A stretch of 64,000 nucleotides of DNA from an uncultured Desulfobacterales bacterium (GCA_938048455.1 CALIUY010000016.1:78796-142795); one strand, 5' to 3'; numbered from the stretch's first letter, positions 39,404 through 48,958 are shown. The notes: a model not told the origin generated them from the sequence alone. Program-made: numbers and translations.

Positions 39404-41096
39404 CGCCCGCGACCGGCGAAAATCCCCCCGCGGCCGACGCACCGCGGCGGCCGCCGCGCGTCGCCAGGCCGCCTATTTTCAGGCCATCGCCGCAGAGTCG
39501 GGCAAGAGGCGGCTGCGGGAGATGTTTCATCTCACGCGGCTGATCGCGCGCCACCGGGAGATGGAGCAACGGCTGGCCGAATCCGAGGAGCGTTATCGCT
39601 CCGTGGTCGAAAACCTGGCCGCGGGCATGCTCGTCGCCGACGACGACCGAATCGTCTTCGCCAACCGCACGGCGGCGGGATTTCTCGGATTGCCCCCCGA
39701 GGAGCTGATCTCCGACCCCGACCCCTTCCGCCATGTCCACCCCGAAGACCGGCAGGCCCTCCGGGAGCGGCATGCCCGAAGGAGGGCGGGGCTTTCCGTC
39801 GAGGATCCTTTCGTCTTCCGCTTGCTCACGGCCGATGGAAAGATGCGTTGGCTCGAGGTGAGCGGGACCTCGATTCGGTGGCAGAATCGTCCGGCAACCC
39901 TCAATTTTCTGATCGACGTGACCGAGCGCGTCCGCGCCGCCGAACGCGAAAAAAAGCTCACCGAACAGCTGCACCGGGCCCAGAAAATGGAGGCGCTGGG
40001 GACGCTGGCCGGCGGGATCGCCCACGATTTCAACAACCTCATGGCCTCGGCGCTCGCCTACGTCTCCCTCATGCTCTGCGAGTCCGAGCCCTCCCATCCC
40101 TGGTACGAGCCCTTGCGCCACATCGAGCGCCAGATCCGGCGGGGATCGCAGCTTACCTCCCGGCTGCTCGCCCACCTGCGACGCAAGCCGGAGCGCAAGA
40201 CGCCGGTCGACGTAAACGGCGTGATCCGGGAGGTGCTCGCCGTCTTCGGCCGCACCCGCAAGGACATCCGCATCGCCGCCGAACTCGAAACCGGGCTTCC
40301 CCTCGTGCTGGCCGATGAGAGTCAGATCGAGCAGGTCCTGCTCAATCTCTTCGTCAACGCCGCCGACGCCCTTCCCGGGGGAGGAACGCTTCGCGTTCAA
40401 ACCCGCCGCCTCGATTCCCCCGCAGAAGCGGCGCCGGGGGAGACGGCCTGCTGCTGGGTCGAGTTGACGGTCGCCGATGACGGGGTCGGCATGACGCCGG
40501 AAATCCAGGAGCGGATTTTCGACCCCTTTTTCACGACCAAGGAATTCGGCCGCGGAACCGGCCTGGGCCTGGCCACGGTTTTCGGGATCGTGAAGGGCCA
40601 CGGCGGCCGCATCGAGGTCGCCTCCCGGCCCGGGCAGGGAACCCGATTCACCATCCGGCTGCCGGCCACCGCGGAATCCGGCGCCGCAACGCCGCTTTCC
40701 CCGCCCGCCTTGGCGACGCCCCACCGCCGGGGGCGGGTCCTGATCGTGGACGACGAGCCCGCGGTGATCGCCTCGGCCTCGCGCATGCTCGAGAAACTGG
40801 GCTTTGACGTGCTCGGAGCGGCCGGCGGCGAGGAGGCGCTGGAGGTTTTTTCCCGGCACACCGAAGAAATCGCGCTCGTCGTCCTCGATGTCGTCATGCC
40901 CGGAATGGGCGGCGAGACGCTCTATCGCCGCATCCGGGAGATCCGTCCGCAAACGAGGATCCTGGTCACAAGCGGCTACGACTTCGAGGGAACCCTGAGC
41001 GGGCTTCTCCGCGAAAAACGCGGCTGCTTCCTCCAGAAACCCTTCACGCTGGAAGAGCTCTCGCAGGCGGTCGATGCGGTGTTCGCCGCATCCTGA
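39393..41096 (+). CDS. PAS-domain hybrid histidine kinase with C-terminal receiver
   Basis: This 567-residue protein has domains in order: a coiled N-terminus (about 10-65), PAS (about 65-185, YRSVVENLAAGMLVADDDRI), HisKA with LGTLAGGIAHDFNNLM (His near 213), HATPase (DDGVGMTPEIQERIFDPFF, GTGLGLATVFGIV), then a receiver (VLIVDDEPAVIAS, phospho-acceptor Asp in LVVLDVVMPGMGG near 505, final KPF). No membrane helices, so it is a cytoplasmic sensor. The HDFNN box places it with NtrB-like orphan kinases. Its input is probably the FIST protein encoded just upstream. No output gene is adjacent. Confidence 0.9.
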   Translation: MTADARDRRKSPRGRRTAAAAARRQAAYFQAIAAESGKRRLREMFHLTRLIARHREMEQRLAESEERYRSVVENLAAGMLVADDDRIVFANRTAAGFLGLPPEELISDPDPFRHVHPEDRQALRERHARRRAGLSVEDPFVFRLLTADGKMRWLEVSGTSIRWQNRPATLNFLIDVTERVRAAEREKKLTEQLHRAQKMEALGTLAGGIAHDFNNLMASALAYVSLMLCESEPSHPWYEPLRHIERQIRRGSQLTSRLLAHLRRKPERKTPVDVNGVIREVLAVFGRTRKDIRIAAELETGLPLVLADESQIEQVLLNLFVNAADALPGGGTLRVQTRRLDSPAEAAPGETACCWVELTVADDGVGMTPEIQERIFDPFFTTKEFGRGTGLGLATVFGIVKGHGGRIEVASRPGQGTRFTIRLPATAESGAATPLSPPALATPHRRGRVLIVDDEPAVIASASRMLEKLGFDVLGAAGGEEALEVFSRHTEEIALVVLDVVMPGMGGETLYRRIREIRPQTRILVTSGYDFEGTLSGLLREKRGCFLQKPFTLEELSQAVDAVFAAS

Positions 41097-41145
41097 ACCG
41101 CAGGCGGACCGCACGGCCTGGCGGGACCGCACGGCGGAATGAAGT

Positions 41146-42195
41146 TCAAGCGGCCGGGATTTCCTGGCTCAGGCAGTGGAGAGTGCCCAGGCCCCAGACG
41201 AGGTCCAGAGCGTGGATTCCCATCACGGTGCGGCCGGGCATCAGTTCGGCGAGCAGCCCGAGCGCCAGGCGGTCGCGCGGATCGTTGAAGGTCGGCACCA
41301 GAACGCTTTCGTTGGTGATCAGGAAATTCGCGTAGCTTGCGGGAAGACGCAACTTTTCGAAATCGATCCGGCTCGGAAGCGGCAGCGGCACGATTTCCAA
41401 GCGGCGTCCGTCCTCGAGGCGCGCCCCCTCCAGGCGTTCCCGATTCGCCGCCAGGCGGCGGTGGTTGGGATCGCGCGGGTCCTCCTCCACGCAGGCGACG
41501 ACCGTCGAGGGATTGACGAAGCGGCAGATGTCGTCCACATGGCCGTGCGTGTCGTCACCCTCGATGCCCTCCCCCAGCCAGATGACGTTCGTCACCCCCA
41601 GGTATTCCCGGAAGACGGCCTCGTAATCCGCGCGTCCGAAACCGGGGTTGCGCACCTGGGTTTGGGGGTCGAGCAGGCATTCCTCGGTCGTGATCAGCGT
41701 CCCCCGCCCGTTCACCTCGATCGCCCCGCCCTCCAGGACCACCGCGCGGCCGCGATGGCGCACGGACACGCACGGAATCCGCAAGGCGCGGGCCACCGCC
41801 GCGGGCACGCCGCGGTCGAGACGATGGTTTCCGTACTTGGCCCACCCGGTGAAGCGGAATTCGAGCGCCTCGCGACCCCCTGGCGCCGTGCGGACGATGA
41901 TCGGGCCCGCATCCCGCATCCAGCTGCGGTTGGTGCGCCGCACGAGAAAGCGGATGCGGGCCAGCGGAACGCGGGCCTGTCGCAGCATCCGCCGCACCGT
42001 CGCGCGGTGCTCCGGCGAGCCGACGAGAAGCACTACGGGCTCGCTCTGGGCGACACGGCGGATGAACTCGACGAAGGCCCAGCGGATCGCACCGAACTTC
42101 CCGGGCCAGTCACGGCCGTCGGCGGGAAAGGCGAGCAGCATGGCCTCATGCGGCTCCCATTCCGCCGGGCGCCGGCGTGCGGGCGGCGCACTCAC
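41146..42195 (-). CDS. aguA: Agmatine deiminase
   Basis: This 349-residue guanidine-modifying enzyme converts agmatine to N-carbamoylputrescine. It has RRTNRSWMRDAGPIIV, LEGGAIEVNGRGTLITTEECLL, GIEGDDTHGHVDDICRF and the catalytic Cys near the C-terminus in LGTLHCLSQEIPAA. These are the peptidyl-arginine-deiminase-like signatures of AguA. The GTG start at 42195 overlaps the amidase stop in GTGA, so both enzymes of the pathway are coupled. Confidence 0.93.
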   Translation of the reverse strand: MSAPPARRRPAEWEPHEAMLLAFPADGRDWPGKFGAIRWAFVEFIRRVAQSEPVVLLVGSPEHRATVRRMLRQARVPLARIRFLVRRTNRSWMRDAGPIIVRTAPGGREALEFRFTGWAKYGNHRLDRGVPAAVARALRIPCVSVRHRGRAVVLEGGAIEVNGRGTLITTEECLLDPQTQVRNPGFGRADYEAVFREYLGVTNVIWLGEGIEGDDTHGHVDDICRFVNPSTVVACVEEDPRDPNHRRLAANRERLEGARLEDGRRLEIVPLPLPSRIDFEKLRLPASYANFLITNESVLVPTFNDPRDRLALGLLAELMPGRTVMGIHALDLVWGLGTLHCLSQEIPAA

Positions 42196-43094
42196 GGGCC
42201 CTCTTGCCCGGCGTCCAGGAACCTGGCGAGCAGGCCGCCGTAAGCGTCGATGCGGCGGTCGCGCAAAAAGGGCCAGTTGCGCCGCACCGCCTCGAGGTGC
42301 CCGGGATCGACCGTGGCCAGCAGGATCTCCTCGGAGTCCTTCCCCGCCCGGCAAAGGATCTCCCCCTGCGGCCCGGCGACGAAGGAGTGACCCCAGAACT
42401 CGATCCCTTCCCCTGCCGGGTCGGGGCGCTCGAGGCCGATGCGGTTCACCGCGGCGAGATAGACGCCGTTGGCCACCGCATGACCGCGCTGCACGGTCAT
42501 CCAGGCCTCGAGTTGCCGCTCGCCCTGCTCCGCCTTCTCGCGCGGGTGCCAGCCGATCGCCGTGGGGATCAGCAGCACCCCGGCGCCGTGGAGCACACTC
42601 AGGCGGGCGGCCTCCGGGAACCACTGGTCCCAGCAGATGAGCACCCCGATCGTCCCGCAGGCGGTCGCAAACGCGCGCATCCCCAGATCCCCGGGCGCAA
42701 AGTAGAATTTTTCGTAGTAGCCGGGGTCGTCGGGAAGGTGCATTTTGCGGTAGAGCCCCGAGCGGCGGCCGTCGGCGTCGATCACGAGTGCGCTGTTGTG
42801 GTAGAGGCCGGGTGCGCGGCGCTCGAAAATCGGCACCACCAGCACGACCCCGAGCTCGCGGGCGAGCGCGGAAAAGGCCCTCTCCGAGGGCCCATCGGGC
42901 GGCTCGGCCAGATCGAAGAAACGGGGATCCTCCCGCTGGCAGAAGTAGGCCGAGCGGTAAAGCTCGGGCAGGCAGATCAGCCGCGCCCCGCGGGCGGCTG
43001 CCTTGCGGGTCCAGAAGAGCCCCTTGGCGAGATTTTCCTCCGGGGTGCCGTCGAGCGCAAGCTGCAGAAGGGCGATCGGAAAGGGGGAATCCAT
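42192..43094 (-). CDS. aguB: N-carbamoylputrescine amidase
   Basis: This 300-residue nitrilase-superfamily enzyme hydrolyses N-carbamoylputrescine to putrescine. The Glu-Lys-Cys triad is in ICLPELYRSAYF, GLYRKMHLPDDPGY and IGVLICWDQWFPEAARL, with the AguB-type QRGHAVANGVYLAAVNR. ATG at 43094 is preferred to a TTG 9 bases upstream. Together with the deiminase gene it gives arginine-derived polyamine synthesis. Confidence 0.93.
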   Translation of the reverse strand: MDSPFPIALLQLALDGTPEENLAKGLFWTRKAAARGARLICLPELYRSAYFCQREDPRFFDLAEPPDGPSERAFSALARELGVVLVVPIFERRAPGLYHNSALVIDADGRRSGLYRKMHLPDDPGYYEKFYFAPGDLGMRAFATACGTIGVLICWDQWFPEAARLSVLHGAGVLLIPTAIGWHPREKAEQGERQLEAWMTVQRGHAVANGVYLAAVNRIGLERPDPAGEGIEFWGHSFVAGPQGEILCRAGKDSEEILLATVDPGHLEAVRRNWPFLRDRRIDAYGGLLARFLDAGQEGP

Positions 43095-43188
43095 CGAATG
43101 CAAACCCCTACGGGCGGAGGTGCGGAAACATCAGGGGCTCGCCGTCGCCGGCAAAGCCCCTGAAGGCTGCTTGCCGCCGCAACCGGGT

Positions 43189-44346
43189 TCAGGCGCGCAC
43201 TTCTTCCTTCACCCCGATCGCGATCTTGTAGAGGACGGTCAGCACGAAAAAGCCCAGGCCGTAGACCCCGATGGTGATCAGGCCCTCGAGCAAGGTGGGG
43301 ATGTACTCGTTCACCTCGTGCAGCGGGTTGGGGACGAAACCGCCCGAAATCATTCCCAGCCCCTTGTCGATCCAGCAGCCGAAAAAGACCGCCAGACAAC
43401 CCACGATGAGGGTGCCCTCATTCTTGCGGGTCACCGGATTGACGAGCAGGATGATGCCGAGCGCCATGAGGGCCATCGCCGTCCACATCCAGGGAACGTA
43501 GGCTCCGTGCCCGTGGAGACCGACGAAGAGATATTTGATGTGGTCCATGTGCTCGGGAATCTGGCTGTAGAAGGCGACGAAGACCTCACAGAGGAAGAAG
43601 AAGACATTGACGCAGATCGCGTAGGCGACCGTGACCGCAAGCGACTGGATCTGCTTCCAGCCCGGGTCGAAGTGGCTCACCCGGCGGATGATGAGGCAGA
43701 GCAGGATGAGCAACGCCGGACCCGAGGCGAAGGCCGAGGAGAGAAAGCGCGGGGCGAGGATGGCGGTCAGCCAGAACCCGCGGCCGGGCAGCCCGCAGTA
43801 GAGGTAGGCCGTCACCGTGTGGATGCTGATCGCCCAAGGGATCGAAAGATAGATCAGCGGCTTGAGCCAGCTCTGGTAATGGACGCCGTTGCGCTCGGCC
43901 TCCAGAACATTCCAGCCGATGATCAGGTTGAGGAGCAGGTAGCCGTTCAGCACGATCGTGTCCCAGAAGAGTACCGAGTGCGGCGTGGGGTAGAGCAGCA
44001 CGTTCAGCACGCGCATCGGCTGCCCCAGGTCGACGAGGATGAAGGTGATGCACATCACGACGGAGGCGATCGCGAGGAACTCCCCCAGGATCGTCACCTT
44101 GCCGTAGGCCTTGTAGTCGTGCAGATAATAAGGCAGCACGACCATGACCCCTCCCGCCGCGACGCCGACGAGGAAGGTGAAGTTGGCGATGTAAAACCCC
44201 CAGGAGACATCCCGGTTCATGCCGGTGATGCCCAGGCCCACGTCCAGTTGCCTCAGGTAGACGAGGAAACCGACCCCGATCAGGCCGAGCAGGAAGATCA
44301 TCCACCCGAAGTAGCGCTTGGATCCCTTGACGGCGAACTCGAGCAT
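43189..44346 (-). CDS. dsrP: DsrMKJOP complex membrane subunit DsrP (NrfD family)
   Basis: This 385-residue NrfD/PsrC-type quinone-interacting membrane protein has about ten helices. It exchanges electrons between menaquinone and the periplasmic/cytoplasmic DsrMKJO parts. MNRDVSWGFYIANFTFLVGV and WAISIHTVTAYLYCGLPGR are typical of DsrP. It is last in dsrMKJOP, 9 bp after dsrO. Confidence 0.93.
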   Translation of the reverse strand: MLEFAVKGSKRYFGWMIFLLGLIGVGFLVYLRQLDVGLGITGMNRDVSWGFYIANFTFLVGVAAGGVMVVLPYYLHDYKAYGKVTILGEFLAIASVVMCITFILVDLGQPMRVLNVLLYPTPHSVLFWDTIVLNGYLLLNLIIGWNVLEAERNGVHYQSWLKPLIYLSIPWAISIHTVTAYLYCGLPGRGFWLTAILAPRFLSSAFASGPALLILLCLIIRRVSHFDPGWKQIQSLAVTVAYAICVNVFFFLCEVFVAFYSQIPEHMDHIKYLFVGLHGHGAYVPWMWTAMALMALGIILLVNPVTRKNEGTLIVGCLAVFFGCWIDKGLGMISGGFVPNPLHEVNEYIPTLLEGLITIGVYGLGFFVLTVLYKIAIGVKEEVRA

Positions 44347-44355
44347 CGTTTCACC

Positions 44356-45138
44356 TCACACGATGTAGTAGACGGCGGGTTCGGTTCCCAGGTTGACCTT
44401 GCGCCGCAGGGTGTAGTTTTTCCGGATCCATTGATGGGCCTCGGAGGAAGGGTCGTAGAGGTCGCCGAAGGCGATCTTTCCGCCCGCAGCCTCGACGCAG
44501 GCCGGCCGTTTGCCCTCGGCGAGCCGCTCGGCGCAGAAGCTGCATTTCTCGACCACCCCTTTCATCCGCGTGGGGAAGAGCTTGTTGGTGTGCTTCAAGT
44601 AGGGGCGCGGGTCGGTATAGTTGAAGCTGCGGGCGCCGAAGGGGCAGGCCGCCATGCAAAAGCGGCAACCGATGCAGCGGTGGAAATCCATCATCACGAT
44701 GCCGTCTTCGCGCTTGAAGGTCGCCTGGGTGGGGCAGGCACGCACGCAGGGCGGGTTTTCGCACTGATTGCAGAGAACCAGAAAGGGCCGTTTTTCCACC
44801 GCCGCGGCGAGGAAGCGGTCCGAGGAGGTGCCGCTGAAGGCGTGTTTGTACTCGGTCGCCCAGATCCACTTGATCTCCCAGCGCTTGAGCTCGAAGCGGG
44901 GGACGTTGTGAATACGGTGACAGGCCTCGATCAACGGCTCGACGTCCGCCTCCGAGGCGAAGCGGCGGGTATCGATCACCATGACCCACTGCTTGGCCCG
45001 GAGCTGCTCGCGGCCGGGGCCGAGCTTGGGCCGCGCCGCCCCGGGGTCGGCCGCCAGCGCATCGTAGACCGGCTTGACCGTCAGGGCGGCCGCCGAGAGG
45101 CCGAGGAGTTGCAGGATGCGTCTTCTGCGGATGTCCAT
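44356..45138 (-). CDS. dsrO: Periplasmic iron-sulfur subunit DsrO
   Basis: This 260-residue ferredoxin-like protein has a Tat-type N-terminus (RRRRILQLLGLSAAALT). Cysteine clusters CNQCENPPCVRACPT, CIGCRFCMAACPF and CSFCAERLAEGKRPAC would bind up to four [4Fe-4S] clusters, as in DsrO/HmcB. It connects DsrJ haems to the DsrP quinone site. The start lies directly after the dsrJ stop. Confidence 0.94.
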   Translation of the reverse strand: MDIRRRRILQLLGLSAAALTVKPVYDALAADPGAARPKLGPGREQLRAKQWVMVIDTRRFASEADVEPLIEACHRIHNVPRFELKRWEIKWIWATEYKHAFSGTSSDRFLAAAVEKRPFLVLCNQCENPPCVRACPTQATFKREDGIVMMDFHRCIGCRFCMAACPFGARSFNYTDPRPYLKHTNKLFPTRMKGVVEKCSFCAERLAEGKRPACVEAAGGKIAFGDLYDPSSEAHQWIRKNYTLRRKVNLGTEPAVYYIV

Positions 45139-45528
45139 TTACCGGGCCTCCTTCGGATTCTCGATGTGGCAGTCCCAGCAGTAGGGCCGCACCGAGGCGT
45201 AGTTGTGGCACTTGTCGCAGAACTCCGCCTTGTTGGCGTGGCAGTCGAGGCAGGTGTTGGAGAGGCTCATCACGAACTCACGGCCCTTCGGGTTGGTGTA
45301 AATGCGGTTTCCTTCGCGCACGACCGTCTCGCGCCAGAGGTCCAGGATCTGCATGTGTTCGGCCTTCATATAATCGCGCGACAGGACGCACTCCTTTTCG
45401 GCCTTCGCCTTCTCCGTCAGTTTCACCTCGGGGGGCGGCACCGCCCGGCCGCGGTTGTACCAGAACGGGAAGAGGACGATCAGGAGAAACACGACGAGCC
45501 CGGTGACGATCCAGCGCTTATCCTTCAT
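45139..45528 (-). CDS. dsrJ: Triheme cytochrome c subunit DsrJ
   Basis: This 129-residue protein has an uncleaved-type N-terminal helix (IVTGLVVFLLIVLFPFWY) and three haem-binding motifs, CLDCH, CDKCH and CWDCH, in the C-terminal half. It is the periplasmic cytochrome of DsrMKJOP. The conserved Cys near residue 47 (KECVLSRDYM) fits the proposed unusual ligand of one haem. It starts inside the end of dsrK (11-bp overlap). Confidence 0.95.
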   Translation of the reverse strand: MKDKRWIVTGLVVFLLIVLFPFWYNRGRAVPPPEVKLTEKAKAEKECVLSRDYMKAEHMQILDLWRETVVREGNRIYTNPKGREFVMSLSNTCLDCHANKAEFCDKCHNYASVRPYCWDCHIENPKEAR

Positions 45529-47167
45529 CGGTGTGGCCCTCCGCCTGTGCCATGAGTTCCTCGAACTCCTCCCCGCGCAGATTGGTCGTCCGCTCGTTCT
45601 GCCCGGGCAGATTGAGCGCATTGGCGACCAGCTCGTGCACGCCGGTCACCTGGACCCCCGGCACCCAGTAGTCCATCAAGGCCGGCAGCGCCGCCCGGTC
45701 GATCGCGCAGATGCAGGCGAGCATGTTGACGCCGTACTTGCGGTGCACGTGCTGGACGGCGTTGGCCCGCGGCAGCCCGCCGGCCAGCCGCAGCTCCATG
45801 TTTTCGCCCGCGTTCAACCCCGCCCCCGACCCGCAGCAAAAGGTCTGCTCGCGGATCGTGTTGGCGGGCATCTCGTAGAAATGGTTGCAGACGTTGCGAA
45901 TGACGTAGCGCGGCTCCTCGAAGAAGCCCATCCCGCGCGAGGGGTTGCAGGAGTCGTGGAAGGTGACGTTGAGGTAATCGTTGCGGCGCTTGTCGATCTC
46001 GAGCTTGCCGTGGTGGAGCAGATCGGCGGTGAACTCGACGAGATGGACCATCTTGGTCGAACGCGCCTGCTCGAATCGCGTTCCGGTGATGGGATTGACG
46101 GGGACCTCGAGAAAATCGGCCGGCCCGTTCATCGTGTCCATGTATTGATGGATGACGCGCCACATGTGGCCGCACTCGCCGCCCAGAATCCACTTCACCT
46201 TGAGCCGTTTCGCCTCGGCGTACATCTTGGCGTTCAGCCGCTTCATGGTCTCGTGCGAGGTGAAAAAGCCGAAGTTGCCTCCCTCCGAGGCGTAGGTGCT
46301 CCAGGTGACCTTCAGGCCGTATTTCTCCTCCAGGTAGTGAAAGAGCATGAGATAGCCCATCGCCGTGTAGGTCCCGGGGTCGGCGAAGACGTCCCCCGAG
46401 GGGGTGATGAAGAGGATGTCGGCCCCTTTCTCCATGAAGCGCGGCTTGACGCGCACGCCGGTCTTCTCCTCGATGTCGTCGACGAAGAAATCGATCATGT
46501 CCTTGAAGGCGTGCGGCTGGATCCCCAGGTGGTTGCCGTTCATGTAGCAGTTGGCGACGGGAGTGGCGATCCAGTCGATGTTCAGCCCGAGCAGGTTCAA
46601 CAGCTCGCGCCCCATGATCGTGATCTCGGCGGTGTCGATGCCGTAAGGACAGAAGAGCGAGCAGCGGCGGCATTCCGAGCACTGGAAGAGGTAGTACCAC
46701 CACTCGCGCAGCACGTCGAAGTTCATGGGCCGGGCGCCGTTCAGCTTGCCGAGGATGCGGCCCATCCGGCTGAAATCGTTGCGGTAGACGGAGCGCAAAA
46801 GCTCCGCACGCAGCACCGGCATGTTCTTGGGGTCGCCGGTGCCGATGAAGTAATGGCACTTGTCGGCGCAGGCGCCGCAGCGCACGCAGATGTCCATGAA
46901 GACCTTGAAGGAGCGGAACCGCTCCAGGCGCTCCTTGAAGCCTTCATGAATGATCTGCTGCCAGTTCTCGGGAAGGTGCCAGTCGTCCTCGACCGGGTTC
47001 CAGGCATGCGGATGGGGCAGCCCGAGGGTGGCCACGCTTTTGGGGTTGGCGGCGTAGCAGTACATGCCCTTGCGGATCTCGACCGGGGTCTCCATCCAGT
47101 CGCTCCGCGGCGGGCTGTGCTGGATGCGGTGCAACACGTCCTGAGGGGTCGGTTTCGCTTCGGCCAT
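45518..47167 (-). CDS. dsrK: Cytoplasmic HdrD-like iron-sulfur subunit DsrK
   Basis: This 549-residue protein has two [4Fe-4S] binding sites (CVRCGACADKCHYF, CSECRRCSLFCPYGI) and C-terminal CCG-type elements (FHDSCNPSRGMGFFEE, FCCGSGAGLNAG). This matches the heterodisulfide reductase HdrD-like DsrK, which reduces the DsrC disulfide (DsrC-trisulfide in sulfite reduction). It is 6 bp downstream of dsrM. Confidence 0.96.
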   Translation of the reverse strand: MAEAKPTPQDVLHRIQHSPPRSDWMETPVEIRKGMYCYAANPKSVATLGLPHPHAWNPVEDDWHLPENWQQIIHEGFKERLERFRSFKVFMDICVRCGACADKCHYFIGTGDPKNMPVLRAELLRSVYRNDFSRMGRILGKLNGARPMNFDVLREWWYYLFQCSECRRCSLFCPYGIDTAEITIMGRELLNLLGLNIDWIATPVANCYMNGNHLGIQPHAFKDMIDFFVDDIEEKTGVRVKPRFMEKGADILFITPSGDVFADPGTYTAMGYLMLFHYLEEKYGLKVTWSTYASEGGNFGFFTSHETMKRLNAKMYAEAKRLKVKWILGGECGHMWRVIHQYMDTMNGPADFLEVPVNPITGTRFEQARSTKMVHLVEFTADLLHHGKLEIDKRRNDYLNVTFHDSCNPSRGMGFFEEPRYVIRNVCNHFYEMPANTIREQTFCCGSGAGLNAGENMELRLAGGLPRANAVQHVHRKYGVNMLACICAIDRAALPALMDYWVPGVQVTGVHELVANALNLPGQNERTTNLRGEEFEELMAQAEGHTDEG

Positions 47168-47173
47168 ATCCGG

Positions 47174-48220
47174 TCACTCCTTTTCCTGGGCGGCTTCGGC
47201 AAGCTCCTTTTCCACGGGCAGCCCGGCCTCGATCATCTTTTCACGGAACTCTTCCTCGTATTCCTCGTAGGTGTGCACCGGAACGGGATAGTTCCAAGGG
47301 TTGACATGCCGATAGGCGCGCGTGTCGCCGCGCAGGTTCCGCGTGGGGCTGAGGAAAATTCCGCCCAGGTGCATCAGCTTGCTGTAGGGGAAGTAGGCGA
47401 TCAGGACGCTTACCAAGAAGAGGTGGATGTAGAAGACGGCGCCGATGCCCTCGGGCACGGTCGGCCGGAAGGTGACCAGTCCCAGGGTGAGCTCCTTGAC
47501 GGCGCGGATGTCCACCTTGGTCACGTAGCGCATGAGGATGCCGCTCAGCGCAATCCCGAAGATAAGCAGCAGGGGAAAGTAGTCCGAGACGAGCGACACG
47601 TAGCGCACCGCGGGAATGAGGATGCGACGCAGGGTGAGGTAGACCACGGCCAGAAGCAGGACGAAACCCGACAGATAGACGGCGGGCAAACCGAACTGGA
47701 TGCCCGGATAAAGGATCTCGACCCGGAAGAAGCTGTCCAGGGTTTCCAGCAGCTGGATGCAGCCGGGCGTGGGCTCGAGGAAAAAGCGGGTATGCCGCAG
47801 GAGCACGGTCAGGAAAGCGTAATGGAAAGCGAGCGCCCCCACCCAGAGAAAGATCTCCAGCTGATAGGCGATCTTTTCCTCCTTGAGCCGCATCCGGGTG
47901 TTGCGGAAAAGCGAACGGAAGGTCAACACCTCGAAGAGCAGGCGCAGCAGGACGCCCCAGCCGCCCGAGGGGTTGTCGATCTTCGCCTGCGGGATCCAGT
48001 CGAAGGATCTCCCCTGCCCGCCGGTCGTGGGAATGGCGAAGGGAACGGGCGAAGCGGCCCAGTTCAACACCTTGCGCGCGAACCCCGCCACGAAGACGAT
48101 CACGGCCGCATACGGGATCACCACCCCGAAGAGCCATTGCAGGCCGACGGCGGATCCGAGTCCGGCGGCCAGAAACAGAACGAAGACGACGAGGAAGGCG
48201 AACAGATAGCGTTTGTTCAT
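47174..48220 (-). CDS. dsrM: Membrane cytochrome b subunit DsrM (NarI family)
   Basis: This 348-residue protein has about six to seven helices, including FLWVGALAFHYAFLTVLLRHTRFF, with haem-b-ligand histidines, and FYIHLFLVSVLIAYFPYSKLMH. It is the NarI-like menaquinol-oxidising subunit. It is first in dsrMKJOP, 72 bp after the RsbRD-type gene. All genes of the complex are present in order. Confidence 0.95.
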   Translation of the reverse strand: MNKRYLFAFLVVFVLFLAAGLGSAVGLQWLFGVVIPYAAVIVFVAGFARKVLNWAASPVPFAIPTTGGQGRSFDWIPQAKIDNPSGGWGVLLRLLFEVLTFRSLFRNTRMRLKEEKIAYQLEIFLWVGALAFHYAFLTVLLRHTRFFLEPTPGCIQLLETLDSFFRVEILYPGIQFGLPAVYLSGFVLLLAVVYLTLRRILIPAVRYVSLVSDYFPLLLIFGIALSGILMRYVTKVDIRAVKELTLGLVTFRPTVPEGIGAVFYIHLFLVSVLIAYFPYSKLMHLGGIFLSPTRNLRGDTRAYRHVNPWNYPVPVHTYEEYEEEFREKMIEAGLPVEKELAEAAQEKE

Positions 48221-48292
48221 CGATCGGCACCTCTCGATCCGTCTGTGCCGCGAGCGCCCGGGTCGGACGCCCGAAACGGCATCCCGTGACTG

Positions 48293-48832
48293 CTATGCTT
48301 CGGCCTCCGATGAGGGTTGCTCGTGCTCGGGGCGCACCAGACCCGCCCGCTGGAACGCCCGGAAGGTTCGGTAGCGCATCTCGTTGGCCTTGAGTTCCAT
48401 CACCTGCTCCCGGCAGGCCATGTAGAGATCGAAGGCCGCGAGCGCCATGCGGTCGATGCGCTCGTGAAGCTCGGCGATCTGTCGGCGTTCCTCCGCGGAG
48501 GCCAACCCCTCGAAGCGCTCGGCGAGGATCCGCTTGAGCGCGAAGACGAAACCGACCGCCCGCGCAGGCGTCAGGTTCTGCACGGCGCGGATCCGCAGGA
48601 TCGGATCCAGGCCCCGGGTCAGGGCCTGCGGCTCCATTTCGCCGATCAGCTGGTCGAAAAGGGTCTCCAGACCGTCGCGCGTGCGGCTGCCGACGGGATT
48701 GGCGAAGGGGTCGCGGCGGTCTTTCAGAAAGGAGACGGTGTCCGGGGCGTAGGCTTCGACGGCGGCTTCAAACCAGCGGGACAGGAGGGCGGTGCGTTCC
48801 TTGGCGATTCGATCGAAGAGCCCCTCTCCCAT
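48293..48832 (-). CDS. RsbRD N-terminal-domain protein of the dsr locus
   Basis: This 179-residue, mostly helical protein matches the RsbRD_N type (FDRIAKERTALLSRWFEAAVEAY, DPFANPVGSRTRDGLETLFDQL, MELKANEMRYRTFRAFQRAGL). Such proteins precede dsrM in many sulfate-reducing Deltaproteobacteria. The role is unproven, perhaps regulatory. ATG at 48832 is chosen over an upstream TTG. A sigma-70-like promoter lies about 100 bp upstream. Confidence 0.85.
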   Translation of the reverse strand: MGEGLFDRIAKERTALLSRWFEAAVEAYAPDTVSFLKDRRDPFANPVGSRTRDGLETLFDQLIGEMEPQALTRGLDPILRIRAVQNLTPARAVGFVFALKRILAERFEGLASAEERRQIAELHERIDRMALAAFDLYMACREQVMELKANEMRYRTFRAFQRAGLVRPEHEQPSSEAEA

Positions 48833-48931
48833 GGTTGCCCCAGAGTCCAATCTCTCCGTCCACGGGCGAGCGCCCGCCGGCGTTGCGGGGGAAGCGGAGT
48901 GCAGCGAAGCGGCCGGGAATGAGGGATTTCT

Positions 48932-48958
48932 ATTAGACGAGCTTTATGGGCCTGTCAA
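48932..48958 (-). promoter_or_regulatory. Sigma-70-type promoter of the RsbRD-dsrMKJOP run
   Basis: A perfect TTGACA on the minus strand (48958-48953) is followed 15 bases later by TCTAAT (48937-48932, five of six). Spacing is short but the region is AT-rich for this genome. The gene starts 100 bp downstream, so a long leader is implied. Confidence 0.5.

Noticed and set aside
43003-45555. Plus-strand open frame of 850 codons rich in Asp, His and Glu
   Set aside because: Composition is typical of antisense to membrane-protein genes; dsrP and dsrO on the other strand explain the region.
45455-48289. Plus-strand open frame of 944 codons across the dsr genes
   Set aside because: It is antisense to dsrJ, dsrK and dsrM, all of which are well-supported families on the minus strand.
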